DNA of 64,000 bases from an uncultured Lachnospiraceae bacterium (GCA_947630025.1 CANRFZ010000006.1:62001-126000), one strand, 5' to 3'. Shown: positions 27,067-36,472, counted from the first letter of the stretch. A program made the numbers and translations. Notes: a model not told the origin generated them from the sequence alone.

Positions 27067-29115
27067 TCAGATAGTTCTAAAGTCAACCTCCTTTGTCAGC
27101 ATCCCATTAAGACGCTGCTGCAGAGGTGCATAGGCCGCGTCTTCCGTCAGGGCGTCCGAGGCGGCGATCCGCTCGGCCCACCGGGAGGCGCGCTGCAATA
27201 GCCCCGCGTCCTGAAAAATATCTCCCAGCACGAACCGCAGGTCTCCGCTCTGGCGGATGCCGAACAGATCCCCCGGCCCGCGCAGCTTCAGATCCTGCGA
27301 GGCGATATAGAAGCCGTCGTTGGACTCGTTGAGAATCTTCAGGCGCGCCATGGTCTCCGGCTTCGCCGCGCCGCACATAAAGATACAGTAGGACTGCTCC
27401 CTGCCGCGCCCCACCCTGCCCCGGAGCTGATGGAGCTGCGCCAGTCCGAAACGCTCCGCGTTCTCCACCATCATCACCGTGGCGTTGGGCACATTGATGC
27501 CCACCTCGATCACGGTGGTGGAGACCAGTATATCGATCTGTCCCGCCGCGAACGCCTCCATGATCCGGTTCTTTTCCGCAGGCTTCATCCGCCCGTGCAG
27601 CGAAGCGATCTGTACCGACGGCGACAGGCTCCCGCGCAGCTTCTCCGTGTACGCGGCCACGTTTTCCAGCCCTTCCATGTCCCCCTCGTCCACCATCGGA
27701 CAGATGATATAGACCTGTCTCCCGGCGGCCACTTCCTTCTCCATAAAGCGGTAGGCGGTGTCGCGGTAAGACGTGTCCACGACGCAGTTTTTGATCGGAA
27801 GACGGTCTGTGGGGAGCTCGTCCAGCACCGAGATATGCAGATCGCCGTACAGGATGATGGCCAGCGTCCTGGGAATCGGCGTCGCGCTCATGACGAGCAC
27901 GTGGACATCCCCGCCTTTCTGCGCCAGACTCTCCCGCTGCCTGACGCCGAACCTGTGCTGCTCGTCGGTGATCACAAGCCCCAGCCTGTGATAGACGACA
28001 CGATCCTGAATCAGCGCGTGGGTGCCGAGTATCACGTTGGCCTCTCCGTCCGCGATCCGGGCGTAGATCTCCTTCCTGTCCCGGGCCGGCGTGGAACCCG
28101 TCAGCAGCACGGGGGTGATCGGCAGGCGGTACTGTCTGGTCATCTGCAGCAGCGTCTCGTAGTGCTGGGCCGCCAGCACTTCCGTGGGCGCCATCATCGC
28201 GCCCTGATAGCCGTTGGCGGCGCACATGATTAGCGCCAGAAACGCGAGAATCGTCTTGCCGGAACCTACGTCGCCCTGAATCAGCCTGTTCATCGTGTGC
28301 GCCGAACCAAGATCCGCCCGGATCTCCGCCCAGACCTTCTGCTGCGCGTTCGTCAGCCGATAGGGAAGTGCCTCGATCAGCCGCCCGGTATCCGCCACCT
28401 CGATCATCGGGCAGCGGTTGGGCATGGCCAGATTTTCGCTGCGCATCCGCCGTACCGTCAGCAGGAACAACAGAAACTCGTCGAATACCAGCCGCTCGCG
28501 GGCCTTCACCAGACTGTCCCTGTCCTCCGGAAAATGAATCCGTCGCAGGGCCTCCTCGTAAGTGCACAACCCTTCTTCGCCGCGTATCTCCTCCGGGAGA
28601 TAGTCGCAGGACAGATCCGCCGCCTCCAGCGCCTGCCGCACCGCCTTGGCGATAGTGTTGCCCGTAAGCCCCTTCGTCGTGGAGTAGACCGGCAGCAGAC
28701 GGCCCGCGATTTTCTCGTATTCCTCCGGGCGGTACATTCTGGGCTGCTCCATCACATAACGGCTGCCCTTCTGCTGCAGCACGCCGCGGAAGACGTATAT
28801 CGACTCTTTTTTGACGCTATTCTTCAGATACGGCATATTAAAATACGTCAGGTGAAGCGTGCCGCCGGCCTCCGTGACCGCTTCAAACGTTGTGATGCTC
28901 AGTCCCCGGATATGCCGCGTGGCGATATTGCCGCGCACCATCGCGATGACGGCTGCGGTTTCGCCCACGATAGCCTCCGCCAGCGGAACCGGCTCCTGAA
29001 AAGTCTCGTAATCTCTGGGATAGTAACCAATCAGGTCGTCGGTTGATTCGATATGCAGTTTCCGAAACAGGGCGGCGGTCTTTTCGCCCACGCCCTTTAG
29101 CGCCGTAATCTCCAT
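27067..29115 (-). CDS. recG: ATP-dependent DNA helicase RecG
   Basis: 682 aa. An N-terminal wedge/OB domain (about 1-230) binds branched DNA. The helicase core has Walker A GDVGSGKTILAFLA (about 284), DEQHRFG as motif II, and a C-terminal helicase domain with QLHQLRGRVGRG. RecG reverses stalled forks and processes Holliday junctions; ruvAB for a related pathway are at 49877-51499. A hairpin terminator (29125-29174) lies between it and the fakA-like gene. Confidence 0.97.
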   Translation of the reverse strand: MEITALKGVGEKTAALFRKLHIESTDDLIGYYPRDYETFQEPVPLAEAIVGETAAVIAMVRGNIATRHIRGLSITTFEAVTEAGGTLHLTYFNMPYLKNSVKKESIYVFRGVLQQKGSRYVMEQPRMYRPEEYEKIAGRLLPVYSTTKGLTGNTIAKAVRQALEAADLSCDYLPEEIRGEEGLCTYEEALRRIHFPEDRDSLVKARERLVFDEFLLFLLTVRRMRSENLAMPNRCPMIEVADTGRLIEALPYRLTNAQQKVWAEIRADLGSAHTMNRLIQGDVGSGKTILAFLALIMCAANGYQGAMMAPTEVLAAQHYETLLQMTRQYRLPITPVLLTGSTPARDRKEIYARIADGEANVILGTHALIQDRVVYHRLGLVITDEQHRFGVRQRESLAQKGGDVHVLVMSATPIPRTLAIILYGDLHISVLDELPTDRLPIKNCVVDTSYRDTAYRFMEKEVAAGRQVYIICPMVDEGDMEGLENVAAYTEKLRGSLSPSVQIASLHGRMKPAEKNRIMEAFAAGQIDILVSTTVIEVGINVPNATVMMVENAERFGLAQLHQLRGRVGRGREQSYCIFMCGAAKPETMARLKILNESNDGFYIASQDLKLRGPGDLFGIRQSGDLRFVLGDIFQDAGLLQRASRWAERIAASDALTEDAAYAPLQQRLNGMLTKEVDFRTI

Positions 29116-29124
29116 TTTATTCCC

Positions 29125-29174
29125 AAAAAATCCCCCGCAGCCGCACGCATACCACGTCCGAAGGCAGGGGATTT
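29125..29174 (-). terminator. Probable terminator between the fakA-like gene and recG
   Basis: On the minus strand, AAATCCCC(T)GC pairs with GC(G)GGGGATTT across a roughly 25-base loop that can fold further, and is followed by TTTTTT. It lies just after the fakA-like stop and directly before the recG RBS, so it may be partly read through. Confidence 0.6.
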
Positions 29175-29188
29175 CTCACCGCTTAGTC

Positions 29189-30880
29189 TTATTCCACGGA
29201 TACGATATAATAATAGATCGGCTGGCCGCCGTACTGCAGCTCGATGTCGCAGGAGCCGTATTTCTCCTCCACCTGCGCGCGCAGCGCCTCGGCGTCCTCA
29301 TCAGTGATGTCGCTTCCGTAATAAATGCTGATCAGCTCCGATTCGTCGGATATCATCGCGTCGATCATCTCCATCGCCACTTTGGAGATGGCGGTTCCGA
29401 CGCAGAGGATGCCCGCGTCGCCCAAGCCCATAAAATCGCCCTGCCTGATATCCTTGCCGTCGATGCTCGTATCCCGCACGGCGTAAGTCACCTGACCGGT
29501 GGAGACGCTGCTGATCTCCTTTAGCATGACGTCGGCATTTTCCTCCACGGACAGATCCGGCACATAATTGATCACCGCCGTGATGCCCTGCGGCACCGTC
29601 TTGGTCGGCACGACGACGATCTTCTTGTCCTTGACAAGCGACTGCGCCTGATTCGCCGCCAGTATGATATTCTTGTTGTTCGGCAGGATAAAGATCGAGT
29701 CGGCGTTGACCTGATCGATGGCGTTGAGCATATCTTCGGTGCTGGGGTTCATCGTCTGGCCGCCCTCGATAATATGATCTACGCCCAGATCCCGGAAGAT
29801 CTCGTTGATGCCGTCGCCGACGGATACCGCGATAAAGCCTACATCCTTGCGGGGGCCGTCCGCCGCGGGCGCCGGCTGTGCAGCCGCCGTCTCCTTCTGG
29901 GACATCTTAAACAGCTTTTCCTGATGCTCCAGCCGCATATTGTCGATCTTCATATTGGACAGTGCGCCGTACTTTAACGCTTTCTGGATGGCCAGACCGG
30001 GATCGTTGGTATGTACGTGCACCTTTACCACGTCCTCGTCCGCCACCACGACAATGGAATCGCCGATGGATTCCAGATAAGCCTTGAAATCCAGCTCGGT
30101 CTTGATATTGAACACCTTGTTCAGCATAATGATAAACTCGGTGCAGTAGCCGAATTTGATCTCCGCATTGGCCTGCGCTTCCCGGTTCGGCGTCATCCCG
30201 GAGGAAGCGCCTGCGGATGTGTGCTCCGCGCTGATCGTCAGATCGACTTCCTTGCCCATATAGGCGTCGTAAGCGCCCTGCAGCACGAGGACGAGTCCTT
30301 GACCACCCGAGTCAACGACTCCCGCCTGCTTTAACACAGGGAGCATCTCCGGCGTCTGCGCCAGCACTTCCTCCGCGCGCTCGATGATGAGCCGCAGAAA
30401 TTCCGCCATATCCGTCGTACCGTTGTCCGCCAGCTCGCGGGCCTTTGCAGCCGCGCCTCTGGCCACCGTGAGGATTGTGCCCTCCTTGGGCTTCATCACA
30501 GCCTTATATGCGGTCTCCACCGCCTTTTCAAAAGCGCCGGCGATCACCGGGACGGTGATTTTCTCGTGTTCCTTGACGCCCTTGGTAAAGCCGCGGAATA
30601 GCTGGGAGAGAATCACGCCGGAATTGCCCCGCGCGCCTCTGAGGGAGCCCGACGAGATCGCCTTGCAGAGCGACTGCATATCGATGTCGCCCATCTCATA
30701 GAGCGACGAAACTTCCTTGGCCGCGGACATGATCGTCAGCGTCATATTGGTGCCGGTATCCCCATCGGGAACCGGGAAAACATTCAGTTCGTTGATCCAT
30801 TCTTTCTTACTTTCCAGATTTTTTGCGCCGGCCAGAAACAGTCTGGCCATCTTTTCGGCATCGATCGTATTAGAAACCAC
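29189..30880 (-). CDS. fakA: FakA-like fatty acid kinase (DAK2/DhaL plus DegV-associated domain)
   Basis: 563 aa from a GTG start at 30880 with AGGGAGG seven bases upstream. The open frame extends further, but the longer start would place this SD inside the gene. An N-terminal DhaL kinase domain carries FPVPDGDTGTNMTLT (metal/ATP binding), and LRGARGNSGVILSQLFRGF follows. The C-terminal DAK1-2/EDD-like region (about 310-563) resembles YloV. FakA phosphorylates fatty acids bound to FakB/DegV proteins, feeding exogenous lipids into phospholipid synthesis. It follows asp23 by 13 bases, the standard Firmicutes order. Confidence 0.93.
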   Translation of the reverse strand: MVSNTIDAEKMARLFLAGAKNLESKKEWINELNVFPVPDGDTGTNMTLTIMSAAKEVSSLYEMGDIDMQSLCKAISSGSLRGARGNSGVILSQLFRGFTKGVKEHEKITVPVIAGAFEKAVETAYKAVMKPKEGTILTVARGAAAKARELADNGTTDMAEFLRLIIERAEEVLAQTPEMLPVLKQAGVVDSGGQGLVLVLQGAYDAYMGKEVDLTISAEHTSAGASSGMTPNREAQANAEIKFGYCTEFIIMLNKVFNIKTELDFKAYLESIGDSIVVVADEDVVKVHVHTNDPGLAIQKALKYGALSNMKIDNMRLEHQEKLFKMSQKETAAAQPAPAADGPRKDVGFIAVSVGDGINEIFRDLGVDHIIEGGQTMNPSTEDMLNAIDQVNADSIFILPNNKNIILAANQAQSLVKDKKIVVVPTKTVPQGITAVINYVPDLSVEENADVMLKEISSVSTGQVTYAVRDTSIDGKDIRQGDFMGLGDAGILCVGTAISKVAMEMIDAMISDESELISIYYGSDITDEDAEALRAQVEEKYGSCDIELQYGGQPIYYYIVSVE

Positions 30881-30893
30881 CTCGCGTCCTCCC

Positions 30894-31253
30894 TTAGTCA
30901 ATCACTCGCACACCTTCTACGAAGATGTTTATTTTTTCTACTTCAATCCCGGTAAATTCTTCCACCTTGTATTTTACGTTGCTGATCAGATTGTCGGAAA
31001 CGGCAAGGATACTCACGCCGTAAGCGACGATAATGTGAAAGTTCATCGTCAGTTTATTGTTTTTCAGAATCACCTGAATACCGCGCGTCATACTGTCTTT
31101 TCTGAGCAGCCTCACCAGACCGTCCCTGACGCTCATGCTCGCCATACCGACCACGCCGAAGCACTCCGTCGCGACAGAACCGGCATACTGAGCGACTACT
31201 TCCTGATCGATTGAAATATTTCCCATATGCGTGTCTATCGAAGAAACTTTCAT
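30894..31253 (-). CDS. Asp23/Gls24 family protein (YloU-like)
   Basis: 119 aa from the ATG at 31253, which has AAGGAGGTG well placed upstream; an in-frame ATG 30 bases earlier has no SD. The Asp23 core includes IDTHMGNISIDQEVVAQYAG and FHIIVAYGVSILAVSDNL. These small alpha/beta proteins are linked to the membrane and envelope homeostasis; the precise role is unknown. The pairing with fakA downstream is conserved. A TATAAT-like box lies about 45 bases upstream but lacks a correctly spaced -35. Confidence 0.92.
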   Translation of the reverse strand: MKVSSIDTHMGNISIDQEVVAQYAGSVATECFGVVGMASMSVRDGLVRLLRKDSMTRGIQVILKNNKLTMNFHIIVAYGVSILAVSDNLISNVKYKVEEFTGIEVEKINIFVEGVRVID

Positions 31254-31359
31254 AGGGCACCTCCTTATTGTCCGAATATACATTGATATTATACCCTACA
31301 ATGTCAAAAAAGGAAATAAAAATATCCTAAAATTACCGCGCATGAAAATGACCGCGCAT

Positions 31360-31391
31360 AAAAAATGCCGCCATGCACCGCACGACGGCAG
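31360..31391 (-). terminator. Terminator after the chemoreceptor gene
   Basis: On the minus strand, TGCCGTC pairs with GGCGGCA (one mismatch) around an 11-base loop, followed by TTTTTT. It lies 16 bases after the chemoreceptor stop codon. Confidence 0.7.
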
Positions 31392-31406
31392 TTTTCTATT
31401 CGATTA

Positions 31407-33410
31407 TCAGACGCGGAACGACGCAACGGTCTGGTTCAGGAGCTCGCTGAGGCGGAACAGTTCTTCCATCTGCTCATGCACCGCGGCGGAATTGCTGTTG
31501 GAGTCTTCCACCGACTGCTCCATATGTTCCATGCGGTCCGCGATATCCGTAATCAGCGACACAATGGACTGGATCGAATCGCTGATGCCCGTCATGCTGG
31601 CGCTCATCTCCTGCGAGGACGCGCCCAGCTCGCTGGAAATCCCGCTGTAGAAAGCGGCGTCCTGCTCGTACATTCCGGCCAGTTCCGTCATGCCCTTGTA
31701 GTCCTCCATGACCTTGCCGTTCATAAAGGCAAGGAGCTTGGACGAGCTCTCGGACAGGAACGACACGTTCTTGGTGACGTCCTCCACCACGTGCCGGATC
31801 TTATCCACCGCCTCACGGGAATTGTCCGCAAGCTGCCGGATCTCCTCCGCCACCACCGCAAAGCCTCTGCCGGCTTCCCCGGCTCTGGCTGCCTCGATGG
31901 AGGCGTTTAACGCCAGCAGGTTCGTCTGGGAGCTGATGGACAGGATCTCCTCCGTCAGCGTGTCGATCTCCTTGACCTTCTGGCTGTCCACGATGGCCTG
32001 CTCCAGATCGTTTCTGGTGCCCTCATACAGATCGATGGCCTCCTTCGCCGACCGCTCGGAAGACTCGTGCTGCCTGCCCGCGCGCTCCATGATGTCGTTG
32101 GACTGCAGCGCGGCTTCGCTGGCCTTCTGCGCCACGTTGTCGATGGCTGCGCCCAGCTCCTCGCCGGTCTGCTTGATATTGTCCGCCAGCCCTTTGGCTT
32201 CGGCGGCCTGCCGCATTACCTGATCCGCCGACGCCGCGATGCCGGAAATGTCTTCGTTTAACACCGTCATCTTGGCGGAAGTGCCCTCCGCGATAGTATT
32301 GATACTGTTCGCCTTATCCTTGGTATTCAGGATAATGCCGCGGATCTGCTGCTTCACTTCCTTGGTCGCCGTCGTGATCTGCTCCGTCTCGTTCCTGTAT
32401 TCTCTCGGAATCGTCCGCTCCGCCGCCACAGTATTCTCGGAGAAATCTCCCGTGGCGAACTGCTTCAACATCTGTACCGGCGCCAGCATTCTGCCGATCA
32501 GCGTCGTCATAAAGATTGTCACCAGAACGATGATGACGACTGCCATCACCGCGATCACGATAAGCATCGCCAGCAGGGAGCTGGTGACATTGGCCGCCGG
32601 AATCACGACGCCCATCTTCCAACTGCAGCTCTCCACGGGCTCCACGGCGAAATAACTCTGCACGCCGTCGTAATCGTCGGTCTTAATCACGCCCTGCGCC
32701 GTGCCGTCGAGCAGTCCGGTGAGCCCCGGCATCACATCGGCCGCGGCCACGGCGGAATCCGCCGTAGGCTTATATTCGTCGTTTTTGTGCGACACATAGT
32801 TGCCGCTGCTGTCCACCAGAAAGCCGTATACGCCGGAGGCGTAGCTGATGCTCTCCGTCAGATTCATCACCGTGCTAGTGGTCACATCCAGACCGATGAC
32901 GCCGGCCAGTTCGTCTCCTATATAGACAGGCGTGGCGATCGTCGCGCACATCTCTCCCGTGATGGCATCCAGATAGGGGTCCGTCACAATCGTATCTCCC
33001 GCCTGCGCCGCCTGCTGATACCAACCGCGCTCCACAGGATCATAGCCTTCCGGGATGCCCGCGTCCTGATTGGACTGGATAAACCGGCTGTCAGCCGTAC
33101 CGCAGTACAGATTGAGCAGTTCGTCCCTGTCCACCGCGTGGGCGTCCACGATCGACTGCAGCATTTCGTCGCTGGTATCGCCTATCGCCATGATGCTGCT
33201 GGCCGTTCCGACGGCAAGCATCTTCTCATCTTCGATCCATGTGCTGATCTCCTCCGCGTATTTCTCGGCGTTAAGCTGCAGCACCTGCTTCTGATCCTGA
33301 ATCATGCGCCTGCCCGCCACCACGACAATGCCTATCGTAGTTACTAAGATACTCACCGCAACGATCAGCACGACGCTGACTGTCAGTTTTCCTTTGATTG
33401 TCCTTGTCAC
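31407..33410 (-). CDS. Methyl-accepting chemotaxis protein with dCache sensor
   Basis: 667 aa from a GTG at 33410 with AGAGGTG seven bases upstream; an ATG 33 bases earlier falls almost on the transcription start. Helix 1 is about residues 8-32, a dCache-type extracellular sensor about 35-270 ([33 protein letters not shown]), helix 2 about 285-310, then HAMP and the signalling domain. The signalling tip holds [20 protein letters not shown] and [13 protein letters not shown]. It should pass ligand signals to CheA/CheW. No che or flagellar genes are in the window. It sits alone between asp23 and rpmB with its own promoter and terminator, so it looks inserted into a conserved block. Confidence 0.93.
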   Translation of the reverse strand: MTRTIKGKLTVSVVLIVAVSILVTTIGIVVVAGRRMIQDQKQVLQLNAEKYAEEISTWIEDEKMLAVGTASSIMAIGDTSDEMLQSIVDAHAVDRDELLNLYCGTADSRFIQSNQDAGIPEGYDPVERGWYQQAAQAGDTIVTDPYLDAITGEMCATIATPVYIGDELAGVIGLDVTTSTVMNLTESISYASGVYGFLVDSSGNYVSHKNDEYKPTADSAVAAADVMPGLTGLLDGTAQGVIKTDDYDGVQSYFAVEPVESCSWKMGVVIPAANVTSSLLAMLIVIAVMAVVIIVLVTIFMTTLIGRMLAPVQMLKQFATGDFSENTVAAERTIPREYRNETEQITTATKEVKQQIRGIILNTKDKANSINTIAEGTSAKMTVLNEDISGIAASADQVMRQAAEAKGLADNIKQTGEELGAAIDNVAQKASEAALQSNDIMERAGRQHESSERSAKEAIDLYEGTRNDLEQAIVDSQKVKEIDTLTEEILSISSQTNLLALNASIEAARAGEAGRGFAVVAEEIRQLADNSREAVDKIRHVVEDVTKNVSFLSESSSKLLAFMNGKVMEDYKGMTELAGMYEQDAAFYSGISSELGASSQEMSASMTGISDSIQSIVSLITDIADRMEHMEQSVEDSNSNSAAVHEQMEELFRLSELLNQTVASFRV

Positions 33411-33452
33411 CTGTCCGCACCTCTTTTCTCGGTTGTCTGTCATTGTATTCCT

Positions 33453-33480
33453 ATTTTATCACTTTATCTCAAAAAAGCAA
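33453..33480 (-). promoter_or_regulatory. Promoter of the chemoreceptor gene
   Basis: On the minus strand, TTGCTT (33475-33480) and TAAAAT (33453-33458) are 16 bases apart. The predicted transcript start leaves a leader of about 35 bases before the GTG at 33410, supporting that start choice. Confidence 0.55.
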
Positions 33481-33538
33481 GATTTGAAAAGAATTTTGTC
33501 ATTTTGTCATTTTTTCATCCGAATGATACATTTTATGC

Positions 33539-33567
33539 TTGCAATTAAAATAAGTTTCTGCTATTAT
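33539..33567 (+). promoter_or_regulatory. Promoter of rpmB
   Basis: TTGCAA (33539-33544) and TATTAT (33562-33567) are spaced by 17 bases. AGGAGG at 33591-33596 is the ribosome site seven bases before the ATG. Confidence 0.7.
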
Positions 33568-33603
33568 ACAAATGTTGTGTGACTGACAGAAGGAGGTGCG
33601 AAG

Positions 33604-33789
33604 ATGGCGAAATGTGATATTTGTGGCAAAGGCGCTCATTTCGGAAATAACGTAAGCCATTCTCATAGAAGATCAAACAGGATCTGGCATTCCAACATCC
33701 AGAAAGTTATGTGCAAAGTAAACGGCGGCAACAAGAGGCTTCACGTTTGCACACGTTGTTTGAGATCCGGCAAAGTAGAAAGAGCCTGA
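33604..33789 (+). CDS. rpmB: 50S ribosomal protein L28, zinc-ribbon form
   Basis: 61 aa. Starts MAKCDICGKG and has two CxxC pairs (CDIC near residue 4 and CTRC near residue 50), so it is the zinc-binding C+ type of L28. The conserved NNVSHSHRRSNRIWHSN block is present. It is one of only a few plus-strand genes here and stands as a single-gene unit with a clear promoter and a strong terminator. In many Clostridia it lies divergent to asp23-fakA-recG; here the chemoreceptor gene lies between. Confidence 0.97.
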   Translation: MAKCDICGKGAHFGNNVSHSHRRSNRIWHSNIQKVMCKVNGGNKRLHVCTRCLRSGKVERA

Positions 33790-33839
33790 GCTATTCTGAC
33801 TGACGTATGTAACTGATGTTTGGCGTATGATAACAGAAA

Positions 33840-33871
33840 AAAGGAGTCTGTCCGCGGACAGGCTCTTTTTT
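33840..33871 (+). terminator. Terminator of rpmB
   Basis: A GC-rich hairpin built on the palindrome CTGTCCGCGGACAG, extended by GAG/CTC, is followed by TTTTTT. It lies about 50 bases after the rpmB stop codon. Confidence 0.85.
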
Positions 33872-33946
33872 GCGTTTTCCATGTTCTCAATTGTTCTCAA
33901 TATGTTACCCCATGTTACGCCGGCCCGATCTCCTGCCGGCTGCGCT

Positions 33947-34486
33947 TTATGCCTGTCGCGTTTCCTCCAAGTCGCGCTTTAACCGCTCGTATTCCAGATT
34001 GATCCGCTGGATGATATCCTTGTCCCCCGCCATATTGTCCGGGTGGAAAATCTTGATCAGATCCTTATAACGCTTCTTTAACGTAAGCGGATTGCGCACG
34101 CCGCGGAAAAACACCGATACGTCCGGCGCAGCGTCGTACAGGCCGCGCTCGCCCAAAAGCTCCCTCTCCGCCGCCAGCTTCGCCCACTCCTTGTCCAGCC
34201 GCCTTCTGTCGATATCGAGCTGCCCGAAGCCGTTTTTGAGGATTTCCATCTTTTTATCAAAAAACAGGTTGTCCTCCCTGAGCCGCTGGCGCTCCGCGGA
34301 GATCTTGTGGTTTAAGACTTTCATCTCCTCCTGAAACTGCGTCTTCTCCTTGAGAAACTGTTCCTGCATCTGCTCCAGCTCTCTGGCGGCGGTCACCAGC
34401 CTGATATTCTCCCTGAAAAGCCACGACTTAAGCTCCTGCAGTTCATCCTCCGAGCCGTGCACCAATATTTCCTCAAAATGATCCAT
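33947..34486 (-). CDS. Coiled-coil protein with C-terminal J-domain-like segment
   Basis: 179 aa from the ATG at 34486 (AGGGG upstream); an earlier in-frame start lacks an SD. Residues about 15-120 form a charged coiled coil. The C-terminus (about 130-170) resembles a DnaJ domain: LKKRYKDLIKIFHPDNMAGD contains the HPD tripeptide that stimulates DnaK ATPase. It may bring DnaK to a target bound by the coiled coil, but the partner is unknown. It follows a 46-residue membrane peptide gene and gerW. Confidence 0.8.
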   Translation of the reverse strand: MDHFEEILVHGSEDELQELKSWLFRENIRLVTAARELEQMQEQFLKEKTQFQEEMKVLNHKISAERQRLREDNLFFDKKMEILKNGFGQLDIDRRRLDKEWAKLAAERELLGERGLYDAAPDVSVFFRGVRNPLTLKKRYKDLIKIFHPDNMAGDKDIIQRINLEYERLKRDLEETRQA

Positions 34487-34509
34487 GACAAACCCCTGCC
34501 GCGGCCCGG

Positions 34510-34650
34510 TCAGTCGCAGCAAAAAAAATTATAACCGATTAACAACAACAGAACGATCAGGACAAGCCCCACGAACCGGTTTACCAGAAAAAGCATAAAA
34601 AGCATACCGGCCGCGATACAAAAGGCGGCAAGCCCGATCAGTTTCTTCAT
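34510..34650 (-). CDS. Small membrane protein, 46 aa
   Basis: I found this by translating the gap between gerW and the DnaJ-like gene. GGGAG lies eight bases before an ATG at 34650. The product begins MKKLIGLAAF, has two short hydrophobic segments (about 4-22 and 26-42) separated by NRF, and ends in YNFFCCD. The stop is 24 bases before the DnaJ-like start, consistent with an operon. It could be a two-helix hairpin membrane peptide. No family is recognised. The RBS and clean hydrophobic pattern support it as real. Confidence 0.6.
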   Translation of the reverse strand: MKKLIGLAAFCIAAGMLFMLFLVNRFVGLVLIVLLLLIGYNFFCCD

Positions 34651-34721
34651 AGACGCTCCCTGCCTATGCCCTCTTACTACAGTATATGAAAACGGCGCTC
34701 AAAATGTTCTGCCGCTCTCGC

Positions 34722-35111
34722 TTACTTCTCGTCCGGGAATGCAATATCAACGGCTTCCTCGTCCTTGATCATGTCTTCCTTGGGTGCCGTGAACTTGTCC
34801 ACGATATCCGGAATCATATCCAGCACTTTCGTGACGGTGTCCTGATTCTTGATGTTGACGAGCTTCGTGGAGCCGTTCTTGATGACCAGCACCGCACAGG
34901 GGGACATCTTCGCGGAGAAGCCGCCGCCACCGCCGTTCTTTTTGTCAGCGGCGCTGGCGCCTGCGCCGACACCGAACGTAACGTCCACCAGAGGCAGGAT
35001 GATCGTGTCGCCGACCTGCGTCGCGTCGCCTACGACAGTCTTCGTGCCGACCACCGCGTTCATGCCTTTCATCAGGGATTCAATCACACCGGTAAAATTA
35101 TTTTCTGCCAT
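34722..35111 (-). CDS. ytfJ: GerW family sporulation protein (YtfJ)
   Basis: 129 aa. The family is needed for germination-related spore properties in Bacillus (YtfJ/GerW). Landmarks: VVGTKTVVGDATQVGDTIILP (first 19 shown as residues 21-41), the glycine-rich GGGGGFSAKMSPCAVLVI and a C-terminal domain. AAGGAGG precedes the ATG, which overlaps the stop of the DUF2953 gene (TAATG). It is the best evidence in the window that this organism makes spores. Confidence 0.92.
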   Translation of the reverse strand: MAENNFTGVIESLMKGMNAVVGTKTVVGDATQVGDTIILPLVDVTFGVGAGASAADKKNGGGGGFSAKMSPCAVLVIKNGSTKLVNIKNQDTVTKVLDMIPDIVDKFTAPKEDMIKDEEAVDIAFPDEK

Positions 35112-36115
35112 TATTCAGCCTCCTTCTGAAACATCTTGATCAGTTTTCTGACTTCTTTGCTGCAATAAATCCGCAGGGCAGCGCGGACAAACGTATACCC
35201 ATTGACGCGGCCGCAGAGATACAGTTCTCCCTCGATCCGCCGCTTCTCACTGTCAAAATCGCCCACGACACGGACATTCCCGCCAATCATGGGATAAAGC
35301 ATACCGTACACGGCGAGTACCTGCCCCGTGGCCGCGGGGTCCGCCATGCCTACGATCAGATCCGCCTCCAGCCTGCGGGGTTTCAGCTTCCGAAAGATCC
35401 ACGCCAGTTCCTCCCGGCACAGGGCGAAAGACTGACGGAACGCATCGCTCTCCAGCAGCTTGCGGTAATACTCTATATTCTGCAGCGTATTCTTTATTTT
35501 ATCACACAATTTTCCGATTGTGTACTGTATATTTTGAAAGAACTTCCGGATCTGCCGGACGATGCGCCGTATTCTGCCCAAAATCCCCGGTCTGCCGCCT
35601 GCGGCTTCGTCTGCCTCTGTCTCCGGCGGCGGGCCATCCGCGGGCGTCTCTCCGCTATCCATGTCTGTGGACGCTGTCTGCAGCGCGACACCACTCTCCT
35701 GCGGTGTGCTCGTCTCAAAAACGCTTTGTTTTTCCTGTTCTTTTTTTTGTTCTCTTGTTTGTTCTGATTGCTTCTCAGGCTCTTGTGCTTCTTGTGCTTT
35801 GTTCTTCTTCTCCGGCTTTTCTTTCTTTGCTTTCTTTTCTTTCTGGGGAATCCGGAACACGGTAATCAGCCCTAAGCGCGCGCGGACGGTCACTTCCGCA
35901 GGATAGCGCACCAGAATATTTATAAAGTGCAGCAGCCATGAAACCTTGGCATACACCACCGCGGGCGGCGCTCCTTCCCCTTCCGTGCGCGCCACCCGGA
36001 GACGGTAGCGGACAGGAACGAACAGGGCGGCCAGCAGGAGGAGCAGCACGACGCCGACAATGCAGGCCAGCAGGATTCCTATAATTTTTAACACCAGCAA
36101 TACGATATGTACCAT
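35111..36115 (-). CDS. DUF2953 domain protein (YtfI-like)
   Basis: 334 aa. A strong N-terminal membrane helix (about 3-30) is followed by RYRLRV, a Lys/Glu/Gln-rich low-complexity linker (about 95-180) and a C-terminal DUF2953 domain (ADLIVGMADPAATGQVLAVYG, ending in EGELYLCGRVNGY). The same gene pair, DUF2953 then GerW, is conserved in spore formers, so a forespore-membrane role is likely. The start is not well supported by an SD; the region upstream is the end of a 115-aa gene. Confidence 0.88.
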   Translation of the reverse strand: MVHIVLLVLKIIGILLACIVGVVLLLLLAALFVPVRYRLRVARTEGEGAPPAVVYAKVSWLLHFINILVRYPAEVTVRARLGLITVFRIPQKEKKAKKEKPEKKNKAQEAQEPEKQSEQTREQKKEQEKQSVFETSTPQESGVALQTASTDMDSGETPADGPPPETEADEAAGGRPGILGRIRRIVRQIRKFFQNIQYTIGKLCDKIKNTLQNIEYYRKLLESDAFRQSFALCREELAWIFRKLKPRRLEADLIVGMADPAATGQVLAVYGMLYPMIGGNVRVVGDFDSEKRRIEGELYLCGRVNGYTFVRAALRIYCSKEVRKLIKMFQKEAE

Positions 36116-36124
36116 AGATTTTCG

Positions 36125-36472
36125 CTAATCGTTTCCTTTTCTGTCCGGAGAGGCCGTTCCATCCGCCGCCTGCGGGAACAGGTAGGCATACAGATCCGCC
36201 TTGCCGGTCTGGGCCGCAGCCTCCTCCGCGATCCGCCGGATGATGTCCGCCGCCTCGTCGCGGCTGCCGGCGATTCCGATCACGCAGAAGGGATTCTCCC
36301 GGTAAAAATACTGCTGCAGCATCAGACAGTGCAGGATCTCAATCCGGCCCGAACCTTCCATCGTAAGAATCACATAGACATTGTTGAGCTTCGCGTATTT
36401 CTGCAGCTTGCGCCTGATCTTATCCGGTTTTTTAATTGACTCTCCTAAATATAGATTCCGATAAAATTCCAT
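36125..36472 (-). CDS. Conserved hypothetical protein, 115 aa
   Basis: No family recognised. A short, mixed alpha/beta protein with a central strand pair (NVYVILTMEGSGRIEILHC) and a helical C-terminal half containing DEAADIIRRIAEEAAAQ. There is no signal peptide, and the SD (GAGGG) lies unusually close to the ATG. It lies nine bases before the DUF2953 gene, so it probably belongs to the gerW operon and may act in sporulation. A TGATACAAT box about 60 bases upstream is a possible promoter. Confidence 0.7.
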   Translation of the reverse strand: MEFYRNLYLGESIKKPDKIRRKLQKYAKLNNVYVILTMEGSGRIEILHCLMLQQYFYRENPFCVIGIAGSRDEAADIIRRIAEEAAAQTGKADLYAYLFPQAADGTASPDRKGND

